In this document: positions 49,802 to 57,987 of the stretch, piece after piece
Numbering within the stretch: the stretch's first letter is position 1
Layout: every line of letters begins with the position of its first letter
Assembly (NCBI RefSeq): GCF_002338065.1
Contig: NZ_DDHJ01000013.1
Location: 268,727 to 332,726, forward strand
Direction of reading: 5' to 3'
DNA: 64,000 nt
From: Pseudomonas sp. UBA1879
Lineage (GTDB): Bacteria; Pseudomonadota; Gammaproteobacteria; Pseudomonadales; Pseudomonadaceae
Notes under the pieces: model-generated
What the model was told of the DNA's origin: nothing
Seen by the model: only the letters and a program-made list of their open reading frames with translations
Database searches by the model: none
Program-made: the position numbers and the translations under genes

Positions 49802-49983
49802 TTGTCCAGACGCTCGTCAGTGGTGAGCGTGCGCGCTTCGCTTTCCAGCATCACTGGAATGCCGTCGCGGATCGGGTAAGCCAGGCCGGCGCCCTTGCTG
49901 ATCAGCTCGGTTTTGTCGGCGCTGAGCTTGAGCGGACCCTTGCAGATCGGGCAGGCGAGGATGTCGAGCAATTTGGTGTCCAT
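49798..49983 (-). CDS. Trm112-family zinc-ribbon protein
   Basis: A 61-residue protein (MDTKLLDILACPICKGPLKL) of the Trm112/YcaR family has one CPIC pair; the second pair of the full zinc ribbon is absent. Function in bacteria is not settled; its eukaryotic relative activates methyltransferases. It lies between lpxK and kdsB in one operon, overlapping kdsB, as in E. coli ycaR. The start at 49983 is chosen over a longer frame. Confidence 0.92.
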   Translation of the reverse strand: MDTKLLDILACPICKGPLKLSADKTELISKGAGLAYPIRDGIPVMLESEARTLTTDERLDK

Positions 49984-50000
49984 AAGAGATCCTGAGCGAG

Positions 50001-50996
50001 TCATGGCAAAAGTCGGGTTAACTGCGAATCGAACCAACTGACGAAGGCCGGGGAAGGTACGGCTTCCACGGTCAGGTACCACCAGTCGGGCGCTGCGAAG
50101 GTTGCGCACTTCACAGCGTCTTTCTCGGTCATGACCAACGGCAGGGCCGGCGTGAACGCCAAGGCCTCAGCACTGAATTCGGCATGATCGGCGAATGCAT
50201 GGGGAACAGGCCGCCAGTGTAGTCCTTTGAGGGTATCGAAGAAACGTTGCGGGTTGCCGATGCCAGCCACTGCGTGTACCGCCTGACCCGGCGCAAAGTG
50301 ATCGACCGGCCGGTGCTGGCCTGTTTGAAGGTTGATCAGGGCGGTGGGTTGCAGGGTGAAGGCGTAGCCATCGCTGCGGTCCTCCCGAGCGCCGTTGTAC
50401 AACAGCGCATCGACGCTGCCCAGACGCTCGACCGGTTCGCGCAACGGCCCGGCGGGTAGACAGCGGCGATTGCCCAGCCCCCGTGCAGCGTCGATCAACA
50501 CCAGTTCGAGGCTGCGGGCGAGTCGGTAATGCTGCAGGCCATCGTCGGACAGAATCAGATCGAGGGGCTCCTCGGCCAACAGTGCGCGCACGGCTTGGGC
50601 GCGATTCGGGTCGATCATCAGCGGCACGCCGGTGCGTTTGACGATCAGCAACGGCTCGTCACCGGCCTGCGCAGCAGCTTGTTCTGCCCGGACCCGCCAC
50701 GGAAAGCTCGGTGGCTTGGCGCCGTAGCCGCGACTGACCACGCCCACGCGCAAGCCGCGTTGACGACAGTGCTCGATCATCCAAAGGATCAGCGGCGTCT
50801 TGCCGGTGCCGCCGACGGTGATGTTGCCGACCACGATAACCGGCACCGGCGCCGTGTAGATTTCGCCCTCGCCTGCCACGAATCGCGCACGCTTGGCGTT
50901 GACCACGCGCCGGTACAGGGCCTCCAGCGGTCGCAGCAGCGTCAGGGCGGGATGGCCGTTATACCAGGCGTCGAGCAAACGGTTGGTCAGTGCCAT
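50001..50996 (-). CDS. lpxK: Tetraacyldisaccharide 4'-kinase
   Basis: LpxK (331 aa) phosphorylates the lipid A precursor at the 4' position. An N-terminal amphipathic part (LLDAWYNGHPALTLLRPLEALYR) precedes the P-loop VGNITVGGTGKTPLILWM (about 56-73) and LILSDDGLQHYRLAR. It shares one base with exbD (stop/start overlap) and precedes Trm112 and kdsB, so lipid A and Kdo genes are co-expressed. Confidence 0.95.
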   Translation of the reverse strand: MALTNRLLDAWYNGHPALTLLRPLEALYRRVVNAKRARFVAGEGEIYTAPVPVIVVGNITVGGTGKTPLILWMIEHCRQRGLRVGVVSRGYGAKPPSFPWRVRAEQAAAQAGDEPLLIVKRTGVPLMIDPNRAQAVRALLAEEPLDLILSDDGLQHYRLARSLELVLIDAARGLGNRRCLPAGPLREPVERLGSVDALLYNGAREDRSDGYAFTLQPTALINLQTGQHRPVDHFAPGQAVHAVAGIGNPQRFFDTLKGLHWRPVPHAFADHAEFSAEALAFTPALPLVMTEKDAVKCATFAAPDWWYLTVEAVPSPAFVSWFDSQLTRLLP

Positions 50997-51427
50997 CAGT
51001 TAGCCGAGGCGGCCTCAACGGTGGTCATGCGCAGATGGGCGAAACCCAGCTTGCCTGCGGCGTCCATGGCGGTGATCACCGCCTGGTGCGGCGTTTTGCC
51101 GTCAGCGCTGATCGACAATGGCAAGCTGGTGTCGCCACCGGCTTCCTTGTTCAACGCGTCGATCAGGGTCTCCAGCTTGCTGTCGGCGAGCAGGGTGTTG
51201 TTCACCGAATACACGCCCTCGGCGTTGATGGCGATATCGACGTGCTTCTTATCCACGTCGTCCGCCGACGCGCCGGTGACGGCCTGGGGCAAGTCCACGC
51301 GCAGCTGGGTCTCGCGGGTGAAGGTCGTGGTAACCACGAAGAACAGCAACAGAATGAACACCACATCGATCAGCGACACCAGGTTGATGTCGATGGTCTC
51401 CCGAGGTTTGCGGCGACGGAATTTCAC
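50996..51427 (-). CDS. exbD: ExbD/TolR-family proton-channel subunit
   Basis: The protein (143 aa) has one membrane segment (INLVSLIDVVFILLLFFVVTTTF, about 14-36) with the proton-relay Asp in SLIDVVF, followed by a periplasmic domain. With ExbB it uses proton flow to power a TonB-type or Tol-type system. No tonB gene is nearby. The overlap with exbB (4 bases) and lpxK (1 base) places it in the lpxK operon, as in other Pseudomonas (exbD2). Confidence 0.9.
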   Translation of the reverse strand: MKFRRRKPRETIDINLVSLIDVVFILLLFFVVTTTFTRETQLRVDLPQAVTGASADDVDKKHVDIAINAEGVYSVNNTLLADSKLETLIDALNKEAGGDTSLPLSISADGKTPHQAVITAMDAAGKLGFAHLRMTTVEAASAN

Positions 51428-52098
51428 TTCTTGCGTCCCTCGCCCCGCGCTGCGGCTTTAAGGTCCGGTTTCGCGTCGGTCAGGTCGACGTCGCGGTCGC
51501 CCTGCACCACTTCCACCAGCTTGATGGCTTCCTGTTCCATGCCGACCACCAGCTCATCGACGCGGCTTTGCAGGTAGCGATGGAAGAAAATCGCGGGGAT
51601 CGCCACGGTCAGGCCCGACGCGGTGCAGATGAGCGCCTTGGCGATGCCGCCCGCCAGCATGCCCGCGTTGCCGGTCATGCCGGTGCTGGTGAACGAGCTG
51701 AAAATATCGATCATGCCCAGCACCGTGCCCAGCAGGCCGAGCAGCGGCGCCATGGCCGCGATAGTGCCAAGCGTGGCGAGGTAGCGTTCGAGTTCGTGGA
51801 TGACGCGGGCAGCGGCTTCTTCGATGCACTCTTTCATGATCTCGCGACCATGACGGGAGTTGGCCAGGCCTGCCGCGAGGATTTCCCCCAACGGCGAATC
51901 GGCGCGCAGCTCCTTGAGTTTTTCGCTGCTCAGCTGCTTGTCTTGAATCCAGCGCCACACCTGACCCAGCAGGTGCGGTGGGGTGATGCGGCTGGCGCGC
52001 AAGGTCCAGAGGCGTTCGATGATGATTCCGACGGCGGCAATGGAACTCAAAATGATCGGTAGCATCATCCAGCCACCCGATTTAACCAGCTCCCACAC
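51424..52098 (-). CDS. exbB: MotA/TolQ/ExbB proton-channel family protein
   Basis: The ExbB-type protein (224 aa) has three membrane spans: GGWMMLPIILSSIAAVGIIIE at the start, TIAAMAPLLGLLGTVLGMIDIF and IAKALICTASGLTVAIPAIFF. The GLLGTVLGMI motif is the family core. I choose the GTG at 52098 (MWELVKSGGW after initiation) because AGGGGG lies eight bases upstream; the frame also allows 52107. It is first in the exbB-exbD-lpxK operon. Confidence 0.9.
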   Translation of the reverse strand: MWELVKSGGWMMLPIILSSIAAVGIIIERLWTLRASRITPPHLLGQVWRWIQDKQLSSEKLKELRADSPLGEILAAGLANSRHGREIMKECIEEAAARVIHELERYLATLGTIAAMAPLLGLLGTVLGMIDIFSSFTSTGMTGNAGMLAGGIAKALICTASGLTVAIPAIFFHRYLQSRVDELVVGMEQEAIKLVEVVQGDRDVDLTDAKPDLKAAARGEGRKK

Positions 52099-52191
52099 AG
52101 CGACCACCCCCTGAAAAAAAGTGGCGCTACTCTACCATACGGTCGGCCCATCGCATCGCCGACTCATCCCGTCCGATGAATAACCGGCTGA

Positions 52192-54408
52192 TCACTCTCG
52201 CCAGAAACGTCTGACGGCGCGCTCGTTGCCCACCTCGCCAAAGGTACCCAATTGCAGCGTGATAGCGCCTTGCTCGGCGCTGTCGTGGGTGGCGATGTTC
52301 AGCCAGCGGTAACGCGACATGATTAACGGATGCGGGTGGCCGAAGGCGTTGTTGCGACCTCGAGAGATCAACACGCCCCGAGGCGAAACCGCCTGCAGAA
52401 AGCGTTTCGACGAGGAGGTGCGACTGCCGTGGTGGGGCGCTTGCAGCCAGTCGGCGCGGACGTCAAACCCCTCCTCCAGCATTGCCCGCTCGGCCTGCGC
52501 GTCGATGTCACCGGTCAACAGCAGCCGCTCGCCTTTGGCGTCGACGCGCAGGACGCAGGAGCCTTGATTGCCCTCCGCGGCCTGATCCCAGATCCAGGTG
52601 GAAAACGTCACGTCGTCCCACGTCCATGTGTCGCCATTCCGACAGCGCTCGACGGGCAATCCGACAGGCATGCGTTCTATATCGCCACCCAGGACTCTCG
52701 ACACGGGCAACGCTTGATGAATGGCGAGCGCCCCGCCCGCGTGATCGGCGTCGGCATGGCTCAGCAGCATCAGGTCCAGTCCAGCCACCCCGGTGCGGCG
52801 AATGGCTGGCAGGACCACCCGTTGACCGATGTCGAACTCGCCAAAGCGCGGCCCCGCGTCATACAGCAGCGTGTGATGCCGGGTGCGCAACAGCATCGAC
52901 AGCCCTTGGCCAACGTCCAGTTGCGTCACTTCGACTTCGCCCGGCGGGATACTGTTTTGCGGCGCGAACACGCAGAGCAGCAGCATCGGCCAACCCAATG
53001 GGCGCAGCGGTACGCCACTGGGCAGCAACAGCAGCAACGCACCAACCAGGCTCAGGGGCCAGACCCACAGCGGCACGGCAGGTCCGGTCCAGGCAGGCAT
53101 CAACTCAGCCATCAGGCCAAGCACGCGGAAAAGCCCCTCCATTGCGCCGCCCGCCAGCCAGAGCAGGCCTTCTCCGAGGGGAGGGATCACCAGCAGGAAC
53201 GTCCCCGACAGCGCCAACGGCAGGATGACCACACTGACCCACGGCACCGCCAGCAGATTCACCAGCGGCCCGCTGAGGCTGACCGGCAGGTTCAACGCCA
53301 GCAGCACCGGGAGCAGGCCCAGGGCGATCAGCCACTGCGCGCGGGACCAGCTTTGCAGCCAATGCCAGGCGCCAAGGCGTCCGCCGAAAATCAGCAAAAG
53401 AATGCCGACCGCCGCGAATGAGAGCCAGAAACCGGGCCTCAGGCTGATCAGTGGTTCGACAATCAACACGCCATTCAAGGCGATCAAGATCGGCCAGATG
53501 ACACCGAGATGGCGAAAGCGCAGGCGCCAGAGCATGACCAGCCCGAGCATCACGCAGGCGCGCTGCACCGGGACTTCGAAGCCTGCGAGAAAGCCGTAGC
53601 TGAGCGCGCCGCCGAAGGCCAACATGCAGGCCGAAGGTAGCCAGGGAATGAACCGCGGCCACAGCCCCCAGCGCGCCAATCCGGCCACCAGCCCGTAAAG
53701 CAGCCCTGCCAGCAAGCCGATGTGAGTCCCCGAGATCACCAGCAGGTGCACGGTGCCGGTGTCCTGCAGCACCCGCCACTGCGCTGCGCTCAGGCCCGAG
53801 TCGTCGCCAAGGACCAACGCCGCCAGACCGCCCTCATGTCCCTGGGCATCGACCGCCAACAGGCGCTGGCGGATATTGTCTCGCCAGGGCTCTGCAGATG
53901 CCTTGATGCGTTCACCGTCAACCACTGTCCCCGTCGCCCCGATGCGCTGGGCGAGCAGCCAGGCTTCGTAGTCGAAGGCGCCCGGGTTGACCAAGCCACC
54001 CGGACGCTTGAGCTTGACAGCTAAACGCCAACGCTCGCCGCTGCGCACTTCCGGGCCGCCATACCAGGCGATGCGCAGGCGTTCGGGTAAGGGCGTGCGC
54101 CGCGAAACTGCGTCTTCAAGCTGAAAGCGCACCACGCCGTCGACACGGTGAGGCAGACCGACGACATGGCCTTCGAGCCACAACGTCTGACCATCGAGCC
54201 GTTCTGGCAGGCGGTCGTCCAATGCGGATTGAGCCGAGACACAGGCCCAGGTCAGCGCGAAGAGGAAAAAGGCCAGTGGGTAGGTGCGAAACGGCAGCAG
54301 CATCAGCGCCACCACCGGCATCGCCAGCAGCAACCAGACCGGCGGTAATGCCGGTAAAAAACGCAGAACCAACAGGCCCAGTGCAAGCGCCACCATCCCT
54401 GTGCGCAT
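52192..54408 (-). CDS. comEC: ComEC/Rec2 DNA-uptake channel
   Basis: ComEC (738 aa) is the inner-membrane channel for single-stranded DNA in natural transformation. It has an N-terminal membrane/OB region (1-190), a competence domain with many membrane helices (about 190-470; LLVISGTHIGLLAGLLYG) and a C-terminal metallo-beta-lactamase-like domain with LLSHADADHAGGALAI and APHHGSRTSSS (about 500-730). All domains are intact and full length. The ATG at 54408 has AAGGAAA upstream; the longer frame starts with TTG. It lies upstream of exbB in the same orientation. Confidence 0.93.
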   Translation of the reverse strand: MRTGMVALALGLLVLRFLPALPPVWLLLAMPVVALMLLPFRTYPLAFFLFALTWACVSAQSALDDRLPERLDGQTLWLEGHVVGLPHRVDGVVRFQLEDAVSRRTPLPERLRIAWYGGPEVRSGERWRLAVKLKRPGGLVNPGAFDYEAWLLAQRIGATGTVVDGERIKASAEPWRDNIRQRLLAVDAQGHEGGLAALVLGDDSGLSAAQWRVLQDTGTVHLLVISGTHIGLLAGLLYGLVAGLARWGLWPRFIPWLPSACMLAFGGALSYGFLAGFEVPVQRACVMLGLVMLWRLRFRHLGVIWPILIALNGVLIVEPLISLRPGFWLSFAAVGILLLIFGGRLGAWHWLQSWSRAQWLIALGLLPVLLALNLPVSLSGPLVNLLAVPWVSVVILPLALSGTFLLVIPPLGEGLLWLAGGAMEGLFRVLGLMAELMPAWTGPAVPLWVWPLSLVGALLLLLPSGVPLRPLGWPMLLLCVFAPQNSIPPGEVEVTQLDVGQGLSMLLRTRHHTLLYDAGPRFGEFDIGQRVVLPAIRRTGVAGLDLMLLSHADADHAGGALAIHQALPVSRVLGGDIERMPVGLPVERCRNGDTWTWDDVTFSTWIWDQAAEGNQGSCVLRVDAKGERLLLTGDIDAQAERAMLEEGFDVRADWLQAPHHGSRTSSSKRFLQAVSPRGVLISRGRNNAFGHPHPLIMSRYRWLNIATHDSAEQGAITLQLGTFGEVGNERAVRRFWRE

Positions 54409-54563
54409 AAGGCTTTCCTTCGGCAACCGATGAAATTCACCTTCATGACTTAGCGCACTGGCCGAGGCACGCTTTTATTAATTGTCACAATGTCTGAATT
54501 TCCGTAGATCACTATCCATGCATACTGGCCCGAATTTTCCGCCTCAGCCCCCGGATTTCCTGT

Positions 54564-55079
54564 ATGCCACGCCACCTGATCAAGCGGTACATGCCCGATC
54601 CGAACAGCATCCGGGAACACAAATCCTTACGCTTTCTCGGCACCCTCCTCCACGATCCCAACCTCTGGCACCTCAATCGGCACTCGGTGGCGAGGGCGAT
54701 GGGCATCGGTCTGTTCGCAGCGCTGATGCCCATGCCCTTGCAGATGCTGCTGGCCGCGTTTCTGGCGATATGGACGCGCGCGAACATGCCGATCGCGGTG
54801 AGCCTGTGCTGGCTGACTAACCCGCTGACCATGCCGCCGGTGTTCTATGTCACCTATAAAATCGGCGCGCTGCTCATGGGCCTTCCACCCCGTCACTTTC
54901 CAGACGAGATGAGCTGGGACTGGATCAGCGGGCAGCTGTCGACGCTGTGGCAGCCGTTTTTGCTGGGGTCAGTTGTGGCGGGGGTCGTGCTGGGGGTGGT
55001 GGGGTATTTCGCGACGATGGGGTATTGGCGGTGGTGGGTGGGGCGGCAGTGGAAGCGGCGAAAGGCCAAGCGCGGCTAA
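54564..55079 (+). CDS. DUF2062 membrane protein
   Basis: A 171-residue membrane protein of the DUF2062 family has the conserved start PRHLIKRYMPDPNSIREHKS, then LHDPNLWHLNRHSVARAMGIGLF, WLTNPLTMPPVFYVTYKIG and a C-terminal helix. Function unknown. It diverges from comEC, as in other Pseudomonas. A palindromic REP just downstream may end both it and the convergent exporter gene. Confidence 0.88.
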   Translation: MPRHLIKRYMPDPNSIREHKSLRFLGTLLHDPNLWHLNRHSVARAMGIGLFAALMPMPLQMLLAAFLAIWTRANMPIAVSLCWLTNPLTMPPVFYVTYKIGALLMGLPPRHFPDEMSWDWISGQLSTLWQPFLLGSVVAGVVLGVVGYFATMGYWRWWVGRQWKRRKAKRG

Positions 55080-55096
55080 CGTCCTCATTGCGCACC

Positions 55097-55128
55097 CTTG
55101 TAGGAGCCGGCTTGCTGGCTCCTACAAG
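55097..55128. repeat. Palindromic REP of the GCCGGCTTGCTGGC type
   Basis: CTTGTAGGAGCC and GGCTCCTACAAG form a 12-bp perfect stem around GGCTTGCT. It lies between the convergent DUF2062 and ABC permease genes and could end both transcripts. The core matches the elements at 9371-9470. Confidence 0.75.
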
Positions 55129-55156
55129 ATGTGCGACATGCAGGGAGGGCGTGGGA

Positions 55157-55936
55157 TTACTGCCGCATCCCGCGCCCACTCACCAGCAGCCGTGCGCAGC
55201 CGAGGTAGAGAACGATGGTGGCAATGACCATGAACGCCAGGGCGACGCTGATCTTGATGTCCGACACACCCAGAATGCCAAAGCGGAAGGCGTTGACCAT
55301 GTGCAGCACCGGGTTGGCCAGCGATACGGTCTGCCAGAACGGTGGCAGCAGGTTGATCGAATAGAACACCCCGCCAAGGTAAGTGAGCGGCGTCAGCACG
55401 AAGGTCGGGATGATCGAGATGTCATCGAAGTTGCGCGCAAACACGGCGTTGATGAAGCCCAGCAGCGAAAAGATCGTCGCCGTCAGCACCACCACCACGA
55501 TCGTCACGCCCAAGTGGTGGACCTGAAGATCAGTGAAGAACATCGACAGGATCGTGACGATGATGCCCACCATCAGCCCGCGCAGCATGCCGCCCAGGGT
55601 GAAGCCGATCAGGATGGTGTGCGGCGAGACCGGCGAGACCATCAACTCTTCCACCGAACGCTGGAACTTGGCGCCGAAAAAGCTTGAGACCACGTTGCCA
55701 TAGGAGTTGGTGATCACCGACATCATGATCAGGCCCGGCACGATGTACTGCATGTAGGTAAAGCCACCCATGTCGCCGATCTGCCGACCGATCAGGTTAC
55801 CGAAGATGACGAAGTACAGAACCATCGTGATCGCCGGGGGCAGCAGGGTTTGCGGCCAGATCCGCATGAAGCGACGAACCTCGCGGTAGACGATGGTGTT
55901 CATGGCGATCAGGTTGGGGCGCAGCTCTGAACTCAT
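55157..55936 (-). CDS. ABC-2 type transporter permease
   Basis: The permease (259 aa) has six hydrophobic spans of the ABC2_membrane fold, including LLPPAITMVLYFVIFGNLIG and GGVFYSINLLPPFWQ; the SYGNVVSSFFGAKFQRSVEELMVSP segment is the coupling helix region. It resembles E. coli YadH. The overlap with the ATPase gene (stop 55933, start 55936) makes them one exporter. Substrate unknown. Confidence 0.9.
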   Translation of the reverse strand: MSSELRPNLIAMNTIVYREVRRFMRIWPQTLLPPAITMVLYFVIFGNLIGRQIGDMGGFTYMQYIVPGLIMMSVITNSYGNVVSSFFGAKFQRSVEELMVSPVSPHTILIGFTLGGMLRGLMVGIIVTILSMFFTDLQVHHLGVTIVVVVLTATIFSLLGFINAVFARNFDDISIIPTFVLTPLTYLGGVFYSINLLPPFWQTVSLANPVLHMVNAFRFGILGVSDIKISVALAFMVIATIVLYLGCARLLVSGRGMRQ

Positions 55937-56865
55937 ACCGCCACCTTCGACAGGTTTTTCTCGACCAGGCCCACGAACAGCTCCTCCAGGCGATTGGTTT
56001 TATTGCGCAGGCTCAACACCTGAACGTTTTGCAACGCCAACTGACTGAACAGCGCCGTGATGCCGATGGTTTTGTCCACCTGCACCTCCAGGGTTCGCTC
56101 ATCCACCAGTCGCGACGGGTAGCCGGTCAATTGCGGGGCGACGGGCATCGGATCTTTGAGGTCCAGCAGGAAGGTTTCGACGTGCAGCTTGTTGAGCAGC
56201 GTCTTCATGCCGGTGTTTTCGATGATCGTGCCGTGGTCGATGATGCCGATGTTGCGGCACAGCTGCTCAGCCTCTTCCAGGTAATGCGTGGTGAGGATGA
56301 TGGTGATGCCCTTCTCGTTCAGCTCGGTGAGAAAGGTCCACATCGAGCGGCGCAGTTCGATGTCCACGCCTGCGGTCGGTTCGTCGAGGATCAGCAGGCG
56401 CGGTTCGTGAATCAGCGCGCGGGCGATCATCAGACGCCGCTTCATACCGCCGGACAGCGAGCGCGAAGGCACGCTGCGTTTGTCCCACAACCCTAGTTGA
56501 GTCAGGTACTGCTCGGCGCGCTCTTTGGCGATCTTCGGCGGAATCCCGTAATAGCCGGCTTGGGTGACGACGATGTCGAAGGTCTTCTCGAACTGGTTGA
56601 AGTTGAACTCCTGAGGCACCACACCGATCGAGCGCTTGAGCTGCGCCGGGTTACGATCAAGGTCGTGGCCGAAGATGTTCACGGTGCCCGTGGTTTTGTT
56701 GACCAGCGTCGAGATGATCCCGATGGTGGTGGATTTGCCCGCCCCATTGGGGCCGAGCAATGCGAAGAAATCGCCTTCGGCGACGTCCAGATCAATACCC
56801 TTCAGGGCCTGGAAACCGTTGCCGTAGGTCTTGGTTAGCTGCCGGATGGACAGAGCTGAACTCAT
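55933..56865 (-). CDS. ABC transporter ATP-binding protein (YadG-like)
   Basis: The ATPase (310 aa) has a Walker A GPNGAGKST (about 39-47), signature SLSGGMKRRL, Walker B RLLILDEPTAGVD and the H-loop TTHYLEEAEQL. It partners with the permease that overlaps its end, forming an ABC-2 exporter of the DrrA/YadG type. The start MSSALSIRQLTKTYG at 56865 is chosen; a frame to 57015 adds an unrelated 50 residues. A 200-base gap precedes it, so it has its own promoter. Confidence 0.93.
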   Translation of the reverse strand: MSSALSIRQLTKTYGNGFQALKGIDLDVAEGDFFALLGPNGAGKSTTIGIISTLVNKTTGTVNIFGHDLDRNPAQLKRSIGVVPQEFNFNQFEKTFDIVVTQAGYYGIPPKIAKERAEQYLTQLGLWDKRSVPSRSLSGGMKRRLMIARALIHEPRLLILDEPTAGVDIELRRSMWTFLTELNEKGITIILTTHYLEEAEQLCRNIGIIDHGTIIENTGMKTLLNKLHVETFLLDLKDPMPVAPQLTGYPSRLVDERTLEVQVDKTIGITALFSQLALQNVQVLSLRNKTNRLEELFVGLVEKNLSKVAV

Positions 56866-57063
56866 GACTGAAAACACACCAATAAAAGGAAAGAAAGGAA
56901 ATGAACGATGACAAAACCTGGCCGCTGAATCGTTCCGGGGCGCCTTCGCGGAGTTGCCGAAACAATCTGTTGCGCAGTGGCACGAGCGCCAATGGTGCTT
57001 GCCTGTGCCGCGCAAGTACAGCCAGATCTATTGATAGTCGTTATTAATCTAACGCGGTGACGC

Positions 57064-57687
57064 TCACGTCAGCGCTGTCATCACGGCTTTGCGATAGGCC
57101 GGACGCTGCTGCAAACGCTCGTACCAGGCTTTGAGGTGGGGCAGCTCCGCGCGTTCAATCGGCATTTCGAACCAGGCATAAATAAAGCAGCCCAGCGGGA
57201 TATCGCCCATGCCAAATGCGTCGCCCGAGAGGTAAGGCTGGGAAACCAGCGCGGCATCTGCGACGCGCAGCAACCCCTCGACGGTGGCCACCGCAAGGTT
57301 GATCCGGGTCCAGTCCTGCTGCTCGGTCGGGGTGCGCAACACGCCCCAGAATACCGGGCGAAACGGGCCAGCGAGCGTCGAGGTGGTCCAGTCCATCCAT
57401 TTGTCAGCCTGGGCGCGAGCTTTCGGATCGTTGGGGTACAGCGCCGATCCAGGCGCATATTGCGCGGCCAGGTAACGGACGATGGCGTTGGACTCCCACA
57501 GCACGAAGTCGCCGTCTTCAATCATCGGCACGACGCCATTGGGGTTCTTGACCAGATACTCCGGCTGATCGTTGAGGCCGAACGCGCCGCCCGCATTGAT
57601 CGCCTCGTATGCCAACCCCAGTTCTTCCGCTACCCACAAGGCCTTGCGAACGTTGGACGAATTCTGGCGACCCCAGATTTTCAGCAT
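57064..57687 (-). CDS. Glutathione S-transferase family protein
   Basis: The GST (207 aa) begins MLKIWGRQNSSNVRKALW, a bacterial GST start with Ser in the glutathione site, continues with NPNGVVPMIEDGDFVLWESNAIVRYL (thioredoxin-like half) and ends with an all-helical domain. Its substrate is unknown. A much longer frame to 58479 runs antisense to fadE and is not real. The gene is monocistronic. Confidence 0.9.
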   Translation of the reverse strand: MLKIWGRQNSSNVRKALWVAEELGLAYEAINAGGAFGLNDQPEYLVKNPNGVVPMIEDGDFVLWESNAIVRYLAAQYAPGSALYPNDPKARAQADKWMDWTTSTLAGPFRPVFWGVLRTPTEQQDWTRINLAVATVEGLLRVADAALVSQPYLSGDAFGMGDIPLGCFIYAWFEMPIERAELPHLKAWYERLQQRPAYRKAVMTALT

Positions 57688-57987
57688 AATTGTTGTTCTC
57701 CTGAGTGCGGCGCCAATGGGTGAGTGGCATATGCCTGCGGGCCGCCAGTCTACCCCACCCCCTATACGCGATCGAGCGTTTCGCCAAGCGTGCCGTGGGA
57801 GTGAGATTGACGCGCACTCATGCCTGCAACTCCGCTTGTACAGACGCTGTTCGAGCCACACCCTCACGCGCATCGGCCATCGCTCGAACTCCCCTGACGG
57901 CACGGGGTCACTATCGAAGCGCGGGCCAGAGCGGCTGCCCGCAGTGTCGATGGCGCCCGATGGCGTCGTCATCTCGGAGGGATTCTT
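57688..57987. other. Intergenic region between divergent GST and fadE genes
   Basis: 300 bases without a convincing gene. It should contain promoters for both genes. GGAGG six bases before the fadE ATG is the only clear signal. Confidence 0.5.

Noticed and set aside
50996..52098. ExbB/ExbD pair as part of a new transport system
   Set aside because: The pair occupies the same place in other Pseudomonas (exbB2-exbD2-lpxK), so it is ordinary here.
55157..56865. ABC exporter as an immunity or bacteriocin exporter
   Set aside because: There is no precursor peptide, protease domain or modification gene nearby. It fits the generic YadG/YadH type.
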